The notes beneath the pieces are model-generated. The model was not told where the DNA came from, searched no databases, and saw only the letters and a program-made list of their open reading frames with translations. Positions 34,904 through 44,639 of a stretch of DNA of 64,000 nt are shown one piece after another. The DNA is taken from positions 1,612,001 to 1,676,000 of the forward strand of contig OY762289.1 of assembly GCA_963665495.1 (NCBI GenBank), given 5' to 3'. The position numbers and the translations under genes are program-made. Within the stretch, counting starts at the first letter, position 1. Every line of letters starts with the position of its first letter. This stretch comes from G963665495 sp963665495 (GTDB lineage Bacteria; Desulfobacterota; Desulfovibrionia; Desulfovibrionales; Desulfovibrionaceae).

Positions 34904-35833
34904 TTAGTCGAGTTTTGGCACCATGCCGCAAAAACGCTGCATGACCAGCGGCATGAGATCTTTATCCCGGTAGTTATATCTGAACTCAAGTTCTTTAAGA
35001 TAGAGAGGAAAACGACTCGGGGTGACGCCCTTGAAATGTTTCAACTGCGCCTGTGCGTACCCCCAGAAGTTGAACGGATGGTTATCGATTTTTGGTTTGT
35101 TGCGCGAACGGCTGGCCGGATAGGGCAGGCTTTCGTCCATGCAGGTGACTAGAGTCTGATAATGACGGTACGGATCCGTATGAATGATGTTGCCCGTACG
35201 TCCGAGAGCGAGGTGGAAATTGAGGAAAAAGTGAAACACGGTTTCACACTGGAACCCGGGCAGGAGATCTACAAACACCCAGCCGCGGTTTTCGATTATG
35301 CCGAAAACAGGGAGCGCCAGGATTCTGTTTTTCCGTGAAATGGTCCTGATCCGCTTGTTTGCGATGTACTGCTTCAGGCCGGTTTCCGGTCCGAACAGCG
35401 TGAACGCGTCGATGGACGATGAAAGGATGGCGAATCGGATGGCTGACAGGGCCTTGAAAACCGCATTGTAAGACAGACTGGTGGCTTTTGTAATCTGATG
35501 GGCCGTATAGCCTTCCACAAAGAGTCGTGTCAGAAAAATCCGGTCTTCCGGTTCCAGACCGCAGGAGTTTATCCAGCGGCCTGTGAGTTCCGTAAACGTA
35601 TAGCCGCAATCACGGCAGCGCAGTTTTCCTCCCTTGAGGTCGTAGAGCCGCTCATTGGAACAGCGCGGGCAAGAGCGTTTTCCAGAAGGCCAGAGCCATT
35701 GCAAAAGAAATTTACGGGCAGCTTCAGGAGAGCTGACCGCGTCTATCTCATGCGGCAGAGGCCGTTCTGAAAGTTTGCTCTTGTAGAATTCCCGCCGGGC
35801 TAGCCGCCGATGCTCGTCATGGCAGTCCGACAT
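34904..35833 (-). CDS. ISXO2/IS1595-like transposase homologue, degenerate, coupled to moaA
   Basis: 309 aa. A zinc ribbon (CPRCSNERLYDLKGG, CRDCGYTF) at residues ~56-85 is followed by a helical DNA-binding stretch and an ISXO2-like DDE domain. The usual VDET first Asp is replaced (LFGPETG), the second Asp is kept (IIHTDPYRHY), and the third acidic residue of the EGFW-type motif is Asn (FNFWGYAQ). The start lies 34 bp inside moaA with AAGGA eight bases upstream, so translation is coupled. No terminal repeats or target duplications flank it. A domesticated, non-transposing DNA-binding protein is inferred. Confidence 0.7.
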   Translation of the reverse strand: MSDCHDEHRRLARREFYKSKLSERPLPHEIDAVSSPEAARKFLLQWLWPSGKRSCPRCSNERLYDLKGGKLRCRDCGYTFTELTGRWINSCGLEPEDRIFLTRLFVEGYTAHQITKATSLSYNAVFKALSAIRFAILSSSIDAFTLFGPETGLKQYIANKRIRTISRKNRILALPVFGIIENRGWVFVDLLPGFQCETVFHFFLNFHLALGRTGNIIHTDPYRHYQTLVTCMDESLPYPASRSRNKPKIDNHPFNFWGYAQAQLKHFKGVTPSRFPLYLKELEFRYNYRDKDLMPLVMQRFCGMVPKLD

Positions 35834-36822
35834 ACGCTTGATCCTTCAGCACGCTGTTGCAGCAGCTTGTATCCTTCGGGTTTGGAACGTCCGGCCAGAC
35901 GAATTACTTCCATGACCTTTTCTATGCCCAGCTTCGGATGCCGCAGGATACCCCTGAGCTGATAGGTTTTGTCCGAATACAGACAGGTCCGTAATTGACC
36001 GTCGGACGTCACCCGAACGCGGTTGCACGTGGCGCAGGAATGGGAGGAAAGCGGAGTGATCACGCCGATTCGTCCCTGATAACCGGGAAGCTCGTAGATT
36101 TTTGCCGGTCCGCTGGTGACGGAGGGATTCTGGGCAAGGGGCACGAGTGTCACATGTTTTCTCAGTTCTGTCAGTAGTTGCGATACGGGGAGAAAAGTTT
36201 GCTGGATGCCGTTGGCGGTGCTGCCGATGGGCATGAGTTCGATGAAGCGTACGTCCATGGGCCGCTCACGGATAAACTCCAGAAAATTTGGAACTTGGGA
36301 TTCGGTGACGTCATGCATGGCCACGGCATTGATTTTGATGTTGATTCCGTTGTCCAGGCAACGGTCGATGGCCCGGCGTACGCGGGCGAACATGTCCCTG
36401 CCGGTGATTTCCGCAAATTCATCTCGTGCCAGCGTATCAAGAGAAATATTCAAACGTCTGATGCCGGCATCGGCCAGACGCCGGACGTATGGTTCAAGCA
36501 GGGTTGCATTGGTGGTAATGCGCAGATCCAAATCCGGATAACGCTGCATCAGCGATTCCAGAAAATCGACAAATCCCTTGCGGACAAAAGGTTCTCCACC
36601 GGTAAGTCTGACCTTTTTGACACCCAGAAGTCGGAATTGGGCTACTAACGATTCCATTTCTTCATATCGAAGAATATGAGGGTGCGGAATAAACGTGGGA
36701 ATTTCCCGTACACAGTATTTGCAGCGTAAGTTGCAGCGGTCGGTTACGCTGAGACGCAGATAGCGCACCTGGCGTCCGTGCGTATCCTTGAGAGGTTGTT
36801 TGTTTTGACTGAGCAGGCGCAT
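35800..36822 (-). CDS. moaA: MoaA: GTP 3',8-cyclase of molybdopterin synthesis
   Basis: 340 aa. The radical-SAM motif CNLRCKYC is at residues ~31-38, VRLTGGEPFVRKG follows near 75, and the C-terminal [4Fe-4S] cysteines are in CATCNRVRVT and CLYSD. The chain ends TSIGG, the conserved Gly-Gly tail. It converts GTP to the cyclic pyranopterin precursor together with MoaC. The ATG shares one base with the fdhE stop. Confidence 0.93.
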   Translation of the reverse strand: MRLLSQNKQPLKDTHGRQVRYLRLSVTDRCNLRCKYCVREIPTFIPHPHILRYEEMESLVAQFRLLGVKKVRLTGGEPFVRKGFVDFLESLMQRYPDLDLRITTNATLLEPYVRRLADAGIRRLNISLDTLARDEFAEITGRDMFARVRRAIDRCLDNGINIKINAVAMHDVTESQVPNFLEFIRERPMDVRFIELMPIGSTANGIQQTFLPVSQLLTELRKHVTLVPLAQNPSVTSGPAKIYELPGYQGRIGVITPLSSHSCATCNRVRVTSDGQLRTCLYSDKTYQLRGILRHPKLGIEKVMEVIRLAGRSKPEGYKLLQQRAEGSSVCRTAMTSIGG

Positions 36823-37706
36823 CAGAACCCCCAGGCGGACAGTGTGGGCCGTTTATACGCGCGTTCCATGGCCAGAAAGTCCAGGTGCAGCGACTCGAGG
36901 TCATCCAGAACGGGTACGGATATTTTATCCAGGGTCCTGAAGTCCGCAGTTTTGATATAGCTTTTGCAGGTTTCACAAGCATCTATACGATAGCCCGGTT
37001 CCTCGGGCGCATCGTAAAAAGTCAGTTGCTTGTGTTCGGTTTCGCCGCAGAACGGGCACATCAAACGTGGAATACGGTAGGAAGTCAGACAGAACGAACA
37101 AGTAGCGTAGCGAAGGCCTTCCTTTTCGCGCAACGAAGAAATGAGCGGCAGGTCGCCGCAAACCGGACAGTGTCCGTGCTGCCAGGCTCGGTCTCTGGGG
37201 ACACGGCCGTTGAGTGCTCCTGCCACGGCTTCAATGCTTGGAGTGAGAGCGCCCCGTACGAGAAATGTCACAAGCCGGGGTGTCGCCGGAGTTTTTTGAG
37301 CCCAGTCGGAAAAAAAATCGTCCTTCCCCTGGAGAAACATGGCGAAGGCTTCTTCTAGGTTGAAGTTCTGTCGGAAATCGTTGGCGAAAATTTGGGCGGA
37401 TTCAGCCAGAGGAGCTTTTACGGTGGCGGCAAGATCCAGCAGTTTTTGAAAAAGATTCTGAGCGAGCTTCGCATCATAGGAAAACTGTTCCCGCAGCAAC
37501 AACGGACGTCCGCTTAAATTAGCTTCGACGCTCGGCAATTGGTCTTCGGAAGGAGGAGCAACCTGGGCTTTCTGGGTAGCTTCAAGTTGTAATTTTGCGA
37601 CGTCTACAACAAAATGAACCAGTTCGGCAGGCAGATACGTTTTTTTGTTAAGTTCTTCCGTCTTACGTTGTAAATGGCGTGCCCTGGTCTCAAAATCCAT
37701 TTGCAT
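36822..37706 (-). CDS. fdhE: FdhE: formate dehydrogenase accessory protein
   Basis: 294 aa with the FdhE-type C-terminal rubredoxin-like cysteine pairs CPVCGDLP, CSFC, CPFCGE and CETCKSY. The N-terminal half is helical. FdhE is needed for mature formate dehydrogenases in enterobacteria, binding the immature catalytic subunit. AGGAG is eight bases before the ATG. It sits directly upstream of moaA. Confidence 0.9.
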   Translation of the reverse strand: MQMDFETRARHLQRKTEELNKKTYLPAELVHFVVDVAKLQLEATQKAQVAPPSEDQLPSVEANLSGRPLLLREQFSYDAKLAQNLFQKLLDLAATVKAPLAESAQIFANDFRQNFNLEEAFAMFLQGKDDFFSDWAQKTPATPRLVTFLVRGALTPSIEAVAGALNGRVPRDRAWQHGHCPVCGDLPLISSLREKEGLRYATCSFCLTSYRIPRLMCPFCGETEHKQLTFYDAPEEPGYRIDACETCKSYIKTADFRTLDKISVPVLDDLESLHLDFLAMERAYKRPTLSAWGF

Positions 37707-37763
37707 ATGTGCTCTCCTGAACGAAAAACATTCTCGGCAAGATAATTCTGTCTTTTGTGGTTG

Positions 37764-38555
37764 TTACGCTTCCATTCCGACAATCCGCCCCGGGTCGTTA
37801 TAGACCCAGAAAGTCTTGCCGCGTACTTTGCCGATCAGAGTCAGCCCTGTCTTATGCGCAAGACCGACTGAGAAACTTGTAGCAGCCGAGGTGGAAACCA
37901 GCATGGGAATGCCGATTCGTACGGTTTTCATCAAAATTTCCGAGGCTACGCGTCCGGTGGTGACGATGATTTTATCCGACGTGTCGATTCCTTTCATGAA
38001 GCATTCGCCTACAATCATATCGATGGCGTTGTGACGTCCGATATCCTCGCGAAACAGCAGCATGCCGTCGGGAGAACAGAGCGAGGAATTATGGCAGCCA
38101 CCCGTGGAACACCAGAGGGTGGAACGCTCCTGGAGTTCCTCCACCAGGGCCAGAATGGTTTCCGGGTTGATTTTACAGTTGCCGTTCATCCGGCGCCGGG
38201 AAATGGTGGCCAGATTGCGGTCGAAATTTGTTCCCTTACCGCAACCGGAGGTAATGGTACGTGTCATGTGCCGGTTGGCCATCGGATCGGTTGTCGTTTT
38301 GACATAGGCAACAAGGCGTTCTTCTTCGGCCTTGATGTCCAGGTCCAGAATTTCATCCGGATGTTGTATGAGAGCATCTGATTTTAAAAAGCCAAGAGTA
38401 AGGTATTCCGGATACTTGCCTGTACAGAGCAGGGTGACGACTTCACTATCGTTAAGAAAAATTGTCAAAGGAACTTCACGAATGGCTGAAATTTCGCGTT
38501 GTTGAAATCCCGTGGGGGAATACTCGTTGACCGCATAGCTGATTTGATGCTGCAC
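37764..38555 (-). CDS. fdhD: FdhD: sulfur carrier for formate dehydrogenase maturation
   Basis: 263 aa. The catalytic-type cysteine motif TSGCGKGTNF is near residue 112, with CSTGGCHNSSLC near 160, EDIGRHNAIDMIVG and the final SVGLAHKTGLTLIGKVRG. FdhD transfers sulfur from IscS to the Mo/W-bisMGD cofactor. The GTG start at 38555 has AGGAG seven bases upstream. Confidence 0.92.
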   Translation of the reverse strand: MQHQISYAVNEYSPTGFQQREISAIREVPLTIFLNDSEVVTLLCTGKYPEYLTLGFLKSDALIQHPDEILDLDIKAEEERLVAYVKTTTDPMANRHMTRTITSGCGKGTNFDRNLATISRRRMNGNCKINPETILALVEELQERSTLWCSTGGCHNSSLCSPDGMLLFREDIGRHNAIDMIVGECFMKGIDTSDKIIVTTGRVASEILMKTVRIGIPMLVSTSAATSFSVGLAHKTGLTLIGKVRGKTFWVYNDPGRIVGMEA

Positions 38556-38570
38556 GTTGCTTCTCCTATC

Positions 38571-39275
38571 TCAACGAATGCGCTTGGAATGCGCGTTACA
38601 GAAAAAGGTTGAACGCGGCACAGGGTAAGTGCCCAGGCGGTCGGCGGCATGGGCGCCGTTTTTTTTCCGGAGCGCCAGGCGTTCGTTCAAAACCACCTGC
38701 CGCAATTCTTCCGGATTGTTGATATTGGTAAATGAAACAAGTTCCTGGTCCACTTCGCGAATTTCGTCTTCGGTGACCGGCAGGACTTTTACATTGGAAA
38801 AAAACCGAATGATCTGGAATTCCTCGCGCTCAAGCTGTCGGGCTACATGAGGCAGGCATCGTTTTGAATAGATGGCGCACAATGGCTCGTAGTAGTTGCT
38901 GTCCAGTAAAGGAACTACGACATCTGTTTCGGGTGTGAGCCTGGATAACAGCAGTTCGAGAAGGCCCGGATGCAGAAAAGGGGCATCACAGGCAGTGACA
39001 AAAACAAAAGGTGCCTCCACGCTGCTTAATGCGGTATGAATGCCGTTCAATGAACTGTAAGCAGTGAAGCGGTCCAATGCGACAGGGAGCTGAAAACGGG
39101 CATAGGGCTCCTGTTCTCTGGCTGCGATGCGGATTTCGGTAAAAAAACGCTGGTACACGTCCAGCAAACGCTGAATCACCAGTTTACCGCCTATACGCAG
39201 TAGGCCTTTTCGGGCTCCGGACATACGGACCGCGCGCCCGCCTGCCAGAATAACTCCCGCAGCGCTTTGCGCCAT
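38571..39275 (-). CDS. mobA: MobA: molybdenum cofactor guanylyltransferase
   Basis: 234 aa. The nucleotidyltransferase signature AGGRAVRMSGARKGLL is at residues ~11-27 (consensus GGxSxRMGxxK, with Ala-Arg-Lys for the usual Gly-x-Lys), then FVTACDAPFLHPG near 93. It attaches GMP to molybdopterin to form bis-MGD. AGGGGAAG precedes the ATG. It is the first gene of the Moco/formate dehydrogenase cluster. The last ~30 residues are basic. Confidence 0.88.
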   Translation of the reverse strand: MAQSAAGVILAGGRAVRMSGARKGLLRIGGKLVIQRLLDVYQRFFTEIRIAAREQEPYARFQLPVALDRFTAYSSLNGIHTALSSVEAPFVFVTACDAPFLHPGLLELLLSRLTPETDVVVPLLDSNYYEPLCAIYSKRCLPHVARQLEREEFQIIRFFSNVKVLPVTEDEIREVDQELVSFTNINNPEELRQVVLNERLALRKKNGAHAADRLGTYPVPRSTFFCNAHSKRIR

Positions 39276-39878
39276 AGCTTCCCCTGTGTTTGTTTGAAGA
39301 GCGCGATGCTGCCGCCTTCGAACGATTCAAGGTTACTGTCACTTAATATGTAGATACAGTGTCAAATTGCGCAAAAAAAAGCCATGTTTCGGCTCTTGCT
39401 TTCAATTTGGCATAAACGCGGATTGAAGCGGTTGCTATGCTTATAGTAACATATGAAGAAATAAGAGCAATATGCGATCGCTGCATCAAAGAACAGGAAG
39501 GTTTTGCCGCTTGCCTTTCCAGGCATGGATTTTTTTTAATGAGATTTTGTCGAATAAATGCCATATTTGGTGTGTATTATGATCAAATTTATTTTTGAAA
39601 ATAAAAATACCAGGAAAGATGGCAAACAGTTGCGATTCCATTTGTAGTGAATACGCCTGATCTGTAGCTTGTGAAGAAACTGATAGTAATTTTTTCGGTC
39701 AGCCGTAATCATTTGATATGCCAACAAATGAGTTTTTTTGACAACTCCTCAGCTCCCACTGGACGATGTCGCCTTTTCTTGATGCATGAAAAATCAAAGT
39801 TGGCTTGCAAAAAATAGCTGTCAAGTGAGACAGATATTAAATCCCCAATTGTTTCGAAATGCTGGAGGTCTGGGCTGA
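39276..39878. other. intergenic region, divergent promoters expected
   Basis: About 600 bp between mobA (minus) and the 5'-nucleotidase-like gene (plus). AT-rich, with no supported gene, repeat or terminator. Promoters for both directions are expected here; no hexamer pair stands out. Confidence 0.4.
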
Positions 39879-41378
39879 ATGTACCGTATCTGCGTCATCC
39901 TGTTCGTATTGATTCAATTGGCCATGGTCTCAGTTGCAGCGGCAGATACTGAAGAATCCGCCAACTTAAAAATTGTGTATGTCAATAATCTTCCTGACAT
40001 AGAAAAACATAAAGGATTTGGCGGGTTGCCTGAACTTGGCGGGTTGTTGGCAGAGACGCGAAAAAACCACAAGAACGTGCTATTTTTTCATGGAGGCGGA
40101 TACCTGGCTCCAAGCGCACTGTCATCTTTTGATCGGGGGGCGCATATGATTGATATCCTCAACTCCATGCACCCGGACGCGGTGGCTGCAGCCAGAAAAG
40201 AGTTTGCTCATAAAGAGGATGAGTTGACACTGCGGGCTTTTGAGGCTTCCTTTCCTATCTTGAGCTCAAATACGTATGACCCGGCAACGGATGGAAGCAT
40301 CGAAGGCATTGAAAGATATCAGATTTTTGATGTTGACTCCTATAAAATAGGCGTTTTCGCCCTGACGGATGTAGATGTGGTCGTGAATTATCTTGTAAAT
40401 CGTATTTCCGTCAAAGATACGCAGAAGGTAATTACTGATATCAGCGACAGGCTGCGTAAGAAAGGAGTGGATCTAGTTGTTTTGATGCTTGATTTCAAGG
40501 CCCCAAACATTAAGGAGTTATTGGACAAGGGAGTGGTGGATATTGTTCTGGATTATGAACTGGACGATGTGCTGCATCCGATGCAAAAAGGGATCTGGGT
40601 GGAGCTTGGTTCCGGAAAAGGGCGCGCGGCCCTGGTGGACATCGACCTTAAAAATTCAGAAAAAAAGTTTAGCTGGAGTCATCAGGAAAAAATCGTGTCA
40701 TTACACGATTATCCGCAGGATCCTCAGACCCTGAAACTAGTTGACTCCTATCGCAGCCACCTTTCCAAAATGATGGATCTTGTTGTAGGACAGACAGCAA
40801 CCGCGATGGATACTCGCCGAAGCGCCGTCCGTCTGGAAGAAAACGCTTTTGGGAATCTGGTTGCGGATGCTATTCGTGATTTTTGTTCGTCTGACATCGC
40901 ATTCATGAATGGCGGGGGGATTCGGGGGGAGCGAACATATGCTCCAGGTTCTGATTTGACACGACGGGACATTCATAATGAACTTCCTTTCAGAAATCAT
41001 GTGGTTTGCCTGCGGGTACGGGGCAAAGACATTCTTGACGCCTTGGAAAACGGTGTCAGCCGTATAGAAGACAATAAAGGAAGATTTTTGCATGTTTCCG
41101 GTCTGCAGATGGTCTACGACCCTCAGACTCCGTCGGGTAAACGTGTCCGCTCGGTGAGCATAGATAACACCCCTCTAGATTCAAACAAACAGTATGTTGT
41201 CGGAACTGTAGATTACCTTGCTTCAGGCGGCGATGAGTTTTCCATGCTGCGCAATGGCGAACGCATTGGAAACATCGGAGGCAGCCCGCTTTTGTGGGAA
41301 CTCCTTCGTTCGTATATCGCCGACAGGGGCTCTGTTTCTCCTGTTGTTGAGGGGCGTATCGTTCGAATTGAGAAATAA
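39879..41378 (+). CDS. exported 5'-nucleotidase-like protein with degenerate metal site
   Basis: 499 aa. A signal peptide (residues 1-22) precedes a metallophosphoesterase-like N-terminal half. The 5'-nucleotidase C-terminal domain follows, with the substrate motif NGGGIRGE near residue 343 and DYLASGGDEFSML near 450. In the N-terminal half the usual metal ligands are missing: NNLPD stands where the N-D-x-H motif is expected, FFHGGGYL where GDxxxGS, and AAARKEF where the GNHE/D motif. This suggests a catalytically dead binding protein. It is 9 bp upstream of a hybrid kinase, so a periplasmic sensor partner is likely. GGAGGT precedes the ATG. Confidence 0.75.
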   Translation: MYRICVILFVLIQLAMVSVAAADTEESANLKIVYVNNLPDIEKHKGFGGLPELGGLLAETRKNHKNVLFFHGGGYLAPSALSSFDRGAHMIDILNSMHPDAVAAARKEFAHKEDELTLRAFEASFPILSSNTYDPATDGSIEGIERYQIFDVDSYKIGVFALTDVDVVVNYLVNRISVKDTQKVITDISDRLRKKGVDLVVLMLDFKAPNIKELLDKGVVDIVLDYELDDVLHPMQKGIWVELGSGKGRAALVDIDLKNSEKKFSWSHQEKIVSLHDYPQDPQTLKLVDSYRSHLSKMMDLVVGQTATAMDTRRSAVRLEENAFGNLVADAIRDFCSSDIAFMNGGGIRGERTYAPGSDLTRRDIHNELPFRNHVVCLRVRGKDILDALENGVSRIEDNKGRFLHVSGLQMVYDPQTPSGKRVRSVSIDNTPLDSNKQYVVGTVDYLASGGDEFSMLRNGERIGNIGGSPLLWELLRSYIADRGSVSPVVEGRIVRIEK

Positions 41379-41387
41379 AGGTTACAT

Positions 41388-44300
41388 ATGTCTTTGGCGT
41401 ATCTGAGGAGCTTGTTTAAAGCAGCGGACCGAATCCTGTATCGTCCGGGTATAGCCCGTACGGTCGGTCTCGGCCTCACCATTATGGCTTTATTATTGTT
41501 GCTTGTTTCCTCTTTGTCGCTAATTGATCTGTTTCGTTTTCAAAATGTGTTGTCCGGGCTTTCTCATACGGCTTTGCCGCAAGTGACTCTCAGCGCCCGA
41601 TTATCCAGCCTGATGAACCAGTTGTTGTACCAGACAGAACGCCTTTCCGGAGCCTACTCCCAGCCTGACCGGCGTATTGCCTATGCGGCCATCAAGGATC
41701 AGTTCAAACGCATCCGTGAAACAGCATCCTGGATAGAGTTCGGCGATGCTGCCAGCAGCCCTGAAAGACAGTTGAACACTTTGGAAGAGACACTGGACTC
41801 CTTGAATGATCTGGTATTGAGACGCATAGATGCGGAAGAAAAGGCCGATAAAGCGCTTGCCGTGATACTTAATGCGTACGGACAAATATTGCGGTTTGCA
41901 CAGCTACCCCACAGCAGTGCCTCAAATGCAAAAAATATTTCGGCATGGGCCAACAGCGCCTCGCAATGCATCGAGCTGGCAGGCAAAGCTGAGGGATTAA
42001 ACAGGCTGCATAAGCTTGGCCGCCTGCAACGGACCTTGGAAAAGCAGCTGGAGTCGTTGCATACTTATTCAACCAGAGTTTCCGGTGGGGAACACGTTTT
42101 TGTTCTGCATCTAGAAAAACGTCTGGAAGACGCGCTATTAGGGCCCAATGGGTTGATTCCTTTATTGTCAGACAGGATTACCATCTCCGGACGCAACTTT
42201 GGCAAAGGAAATTTTGTCCGCAGCCTTGTGGAGGAGGTCAATGACCTTGGTGCCGGACTGTTTATGAAATTTAACGACAAGGCGGCACAGGATGCCGCGC
42301 ATCTTTCGCAACGAGTGCATCGGGAAGCCTGGGTTCAGGTGCTTCTCACTCTCATCGCTATTCTGGCTGCCGCCTGCGTGTTGTTTTATTTTCGCAAGGT
42401 ATTGATCACGCGTCTGATTAATTTGAACAAAGCTGTTCTGGACAGAGTTGCCGGAACGAATACGCCTATTCAGGATTCCGGGAACGATGAAATTGCCAGA
42501 ATAGCCCAGTCCATCAATTACTTTACCATTGAATTAAACAAGGCCAAGGAAATTGCCGAAAGCGCAAGCCAGGCAAAATCCAAGTTTCTGGCAGACATGA
42601 GCCATGAAATCAGGACTCCCCTGAGTACGATTCTCGGCATGGCCTATTTGATGGCGCGAACGGATTTAACGGGAAAACAGAAAGGGTATGTCGATAAAGT
42701 CGATGGCGCCGCCAGACACTTGCTGGGGATCATTGACAATATCCTTGATTTTTCAAAAATTGAAGCGGGAAAGATGGAGCTGGAGTCGGTTGCTTTTGAT
42801 CTGGAAGATCTTTTGCTCGAAGTCGCCGATATTACAGCCCCCCAAGCGGAAGCAAAAAATCTGGAATTGCTGCTATCGTTGCCGGGAACAGTTCCCAGAG
42901 CCCTGGTGGGCGACCCGTTGCGCCTGCGACAATCGTTGATCAATCTGGTTGGGAATTCCGTAAAATTTACCAAACAGGGCGAAATCGACATTGCAGTAGT
43001 TCCCAAGAAGATTGAAAATGAAACGATCTCATTGGAATTTTCCGTACGCGATACGGGTATTGGTCTTTCGGAAAACGAGTTTGAAAGGCTTTTTCAATCA
43101 TTCCAGCAGGCAGACAACAGTATCACGCGCCGTTTCGGCGGATCAGGGTTGGGGTTAACCATAACCCGTAATCTTGTGGAGCTTATGGGTGGCCTGCTCA
43201 AGGTGGCAAGTGAGCCCGGAAAAGGGACGTGTTTTTCTTTTGAACTTTCTTTTGGTGTCGAGCCGAAGACTACTGCGGAAATGACGACGAATGTGTCGCA
43301 TAAAAATTTACAGGTACTTGTGATTGAAGAGAATGCCGCGGCCCGTCAAATTTTTCAGGACTTATTGGAATCGCTTTCATTTTCCTTTGTGACTGCAGCA
43401 ACGGAACAACGCGCACTGGAACTGCTGGAGCAGGATTCTGGTGATTATTTCGGCCTTGTTCTTGTTGACGACCGTGTAGCGAAACGGGATTATCAGGAGA
43501 TGAACAGACGAATTCGCAATGCCCGCAATGTTGACGATCAGACCAAAATACTGCTTGTCGGGGGGGTATTGCAGCAGGAAGCAGAAAACGAGACTTTGCT
43601 TTTTGACGGATATATGCAGAAGCCGGTTACTCTGCGGCGTTTTGTCGCTGCTTTGGAAAGTGCATTCGGCAAGAGCCGGACGAACACAACCCAAAAACAC
43701 CTGGCGGATGTCATTCCGGAACGGACATTAGAGAAACTGAGCGGAGCAAGCGTTCTGTTGGTAGAAGATCAGGCGGTCAACCGGGAAATGACTCGGGAGA
43801 TCCTGGAACAGGCTTACCTGTCAGTGGATACGGCTGAAAACGGTCTGGAGGCTTTGCAGCGGGTTTTAGGAGATCATGACTGCTATGACCTGGTGCTGAT
43901 GGATCTTCAAATGCCCGTATTGGACGGTTATGAAGCGACTCGGCGGATTCGTGAGCAAGTTTCCTGCAAGGAGTTGCCCATAATCGCTTTGACTGCCCAT
44001 GCCATAGTCGGAGAGCGGGAGAAATGTATAGCTGCGGGCATGAATGATTATCTGACTAAACCTATCGAGATCCAAACGCTTTTTCAGATGCTGGAGCACT
44101 GGACACAGGTTGCCGGAGAAAATCATTGTGTGCCGAAGCCGTTTAAACGCCGCTCTGTTTTGCATGTTTCCAGGAGATTTCCTCATTCCCTGCCCGGGTT
44201 GGAAGTCGAAAGCGGATTGGAGCGGATTCTGGGAGACGAAAAGGTCTATTGGAAAATGTTGTCTCTGTTTGCGCAGGAAAATGCCACTGCTTTGCAAGAT

Positions 44301-44534
44301 ATTCAGCAGGCCTTGGAGCAGGGCGATCAGCGGGCCGTTATTTTACATGTGCACTCTCTGAAGGGCGTTGCCGCGAATATATCTGCTCAAAGGTTGGCTG
44401 CCACGGCACGAGAGTTTGAAACAGCGGTAAAGAGCAATTCCCGGGATTTGCACATCCTTTACAAAAGACTTGAAGACGAATTCAATTTGGTCCTTTCTTC
44501 CATCAATCATCTAGGCGTACGTACGGCTGATTGA
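41388..44534 (+). CDS. hybrid sensor histidine kinase with two receivers and Hpt
   Basis: 1048 aa. Membrane helices at ~25-47 and ~317-337 enclose a helical periplasmic domain. HisKA follows with the phospho-His at residue 406 (ADMSHEIRTP), then the HATPase (DTGIGLSENEF; FGGSGLGLTI), receiver 1 (~640-760, Asp in VLVDDR), receiver 2 (~785-905, VLMDLQMPVLDG) and an Hpt domain with the His in HVHSLKGV near residue 989. All relay residues look present. The order matches TorS-like multi-step phosphorelays that sense through a periplasmic partner, here probably the nucleotidase-like protein just upstream. AAAGG is six bases before the ATG. The final response regulator is not in the operon. Confidence 0.9.
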   Translation: MSLAYLRSLFKAADRILYRPGIARTVGLGLTIMALLLLLVSSLSLIDLFRFQNVLSGLSHTALPQVTLSARLSSLMNQLLYQTERLSGAYSQPDRRIAYAAIKDQFKRIRETASWIEFGDAASSPERQLNTLEETLDSLNDLVLRRIDAEEKADKALAVILNAYGQILRFAQLPHSSASNAKNISAWANSASQCIELAGKAEGLNRLHKLGRLQRTLEKQLESLHTYSTRVSGGEHVFVLHLEKRLEDALLGPNGLIPLLSDRITISGRNFGKGNFVRSLVEEVNDLGAGLFMKFNDKAAQDAAHLSQRVHREAWVQVLLTLIAILAAACVLFYFRKVLITRLINLNKAVLDRVAGTNTPIQDSGNDEIARIAQSINYFTIELNKAKEIAESASQAKSKFLADMSHEIRTPLSTILGMAYLMARTDLTGKQKGYVDKVDGAARHLLGIIDNILDFSKIEAGKMELESVAFDLEDLLLEVADITAPQAEAKNLELLLSLPGTVPRALVGDPLRLRQSLINLVGNSVKFTKQGEIDIAVVPKKIENETISLEFSVRDTGIGLSENEFERLFQSFQQADNSITRRFGGSGLGLTITRNLVELMGGLLKVASEPGKGTCFSFELSFGVEPKTTAEMTTNVSHKNLQVLVIEENAAARQIFQDLLESLSFSFVTAATEQRALELLEQDSGDYFGLVLVDDRVAKRDYQEMNRRIRNARNVDDQTKILLVGGVLQQEAENETLLFDGYMQKPVTLRRFVAALESAFGKSRTNTTQKHLADVIPERTLEKLSGASVLLVEDQAVNREMTREILEQAYLSVDTAENGLEALQRVLGDHDCYDLVLMDLQMPVLDGYEATRRIREQVSCKELPIIALTAHAIVGEREKCIAAGMNDYLTKPIEIQTLFQMLEHWTQVAGENHCVPKPFKRRSVLHVSRRFPHSLPGLEVESGLERILGDEKVYWKMLSLFAQENATALQDIQQALEQGDQRAVILHVHSLKGVAANISAQRLAATAREFETAVKSNSRDLHILYKRLEDEFNLVLSSINHLGVRTAD

Positions 44535-44566
44535 CCCTCTTTTTACCTGAAAATATCCTTTCTCTC

Positions 44567-44595
44567 TTGACACTCCCGGCGTAGCCCTTTAGCTC
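44567..44595 (+). promoter_or_regulatory. possible promoter of the MarR-MFS pair
   Basis: TTGACA at 44567-44572, a 17-bp spacer and TAGCTC at 44590-44595. The -35 is perfect and the -10 weak. It lies just upstream of the marR-type gene. Confidence 0.35.
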
Positions 44596-44639
44596 TGAGC
44601 ACTCTTGATATGTCAATGGTTGATCCGACAGAGGGGCTA

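Noticed and set aside
39343..39727. Two short minus-strand frames between mobA and the nucleotidase-like gene
   Set aside because: No ribosome sites and no signal or domain; AT-rich chance frames.
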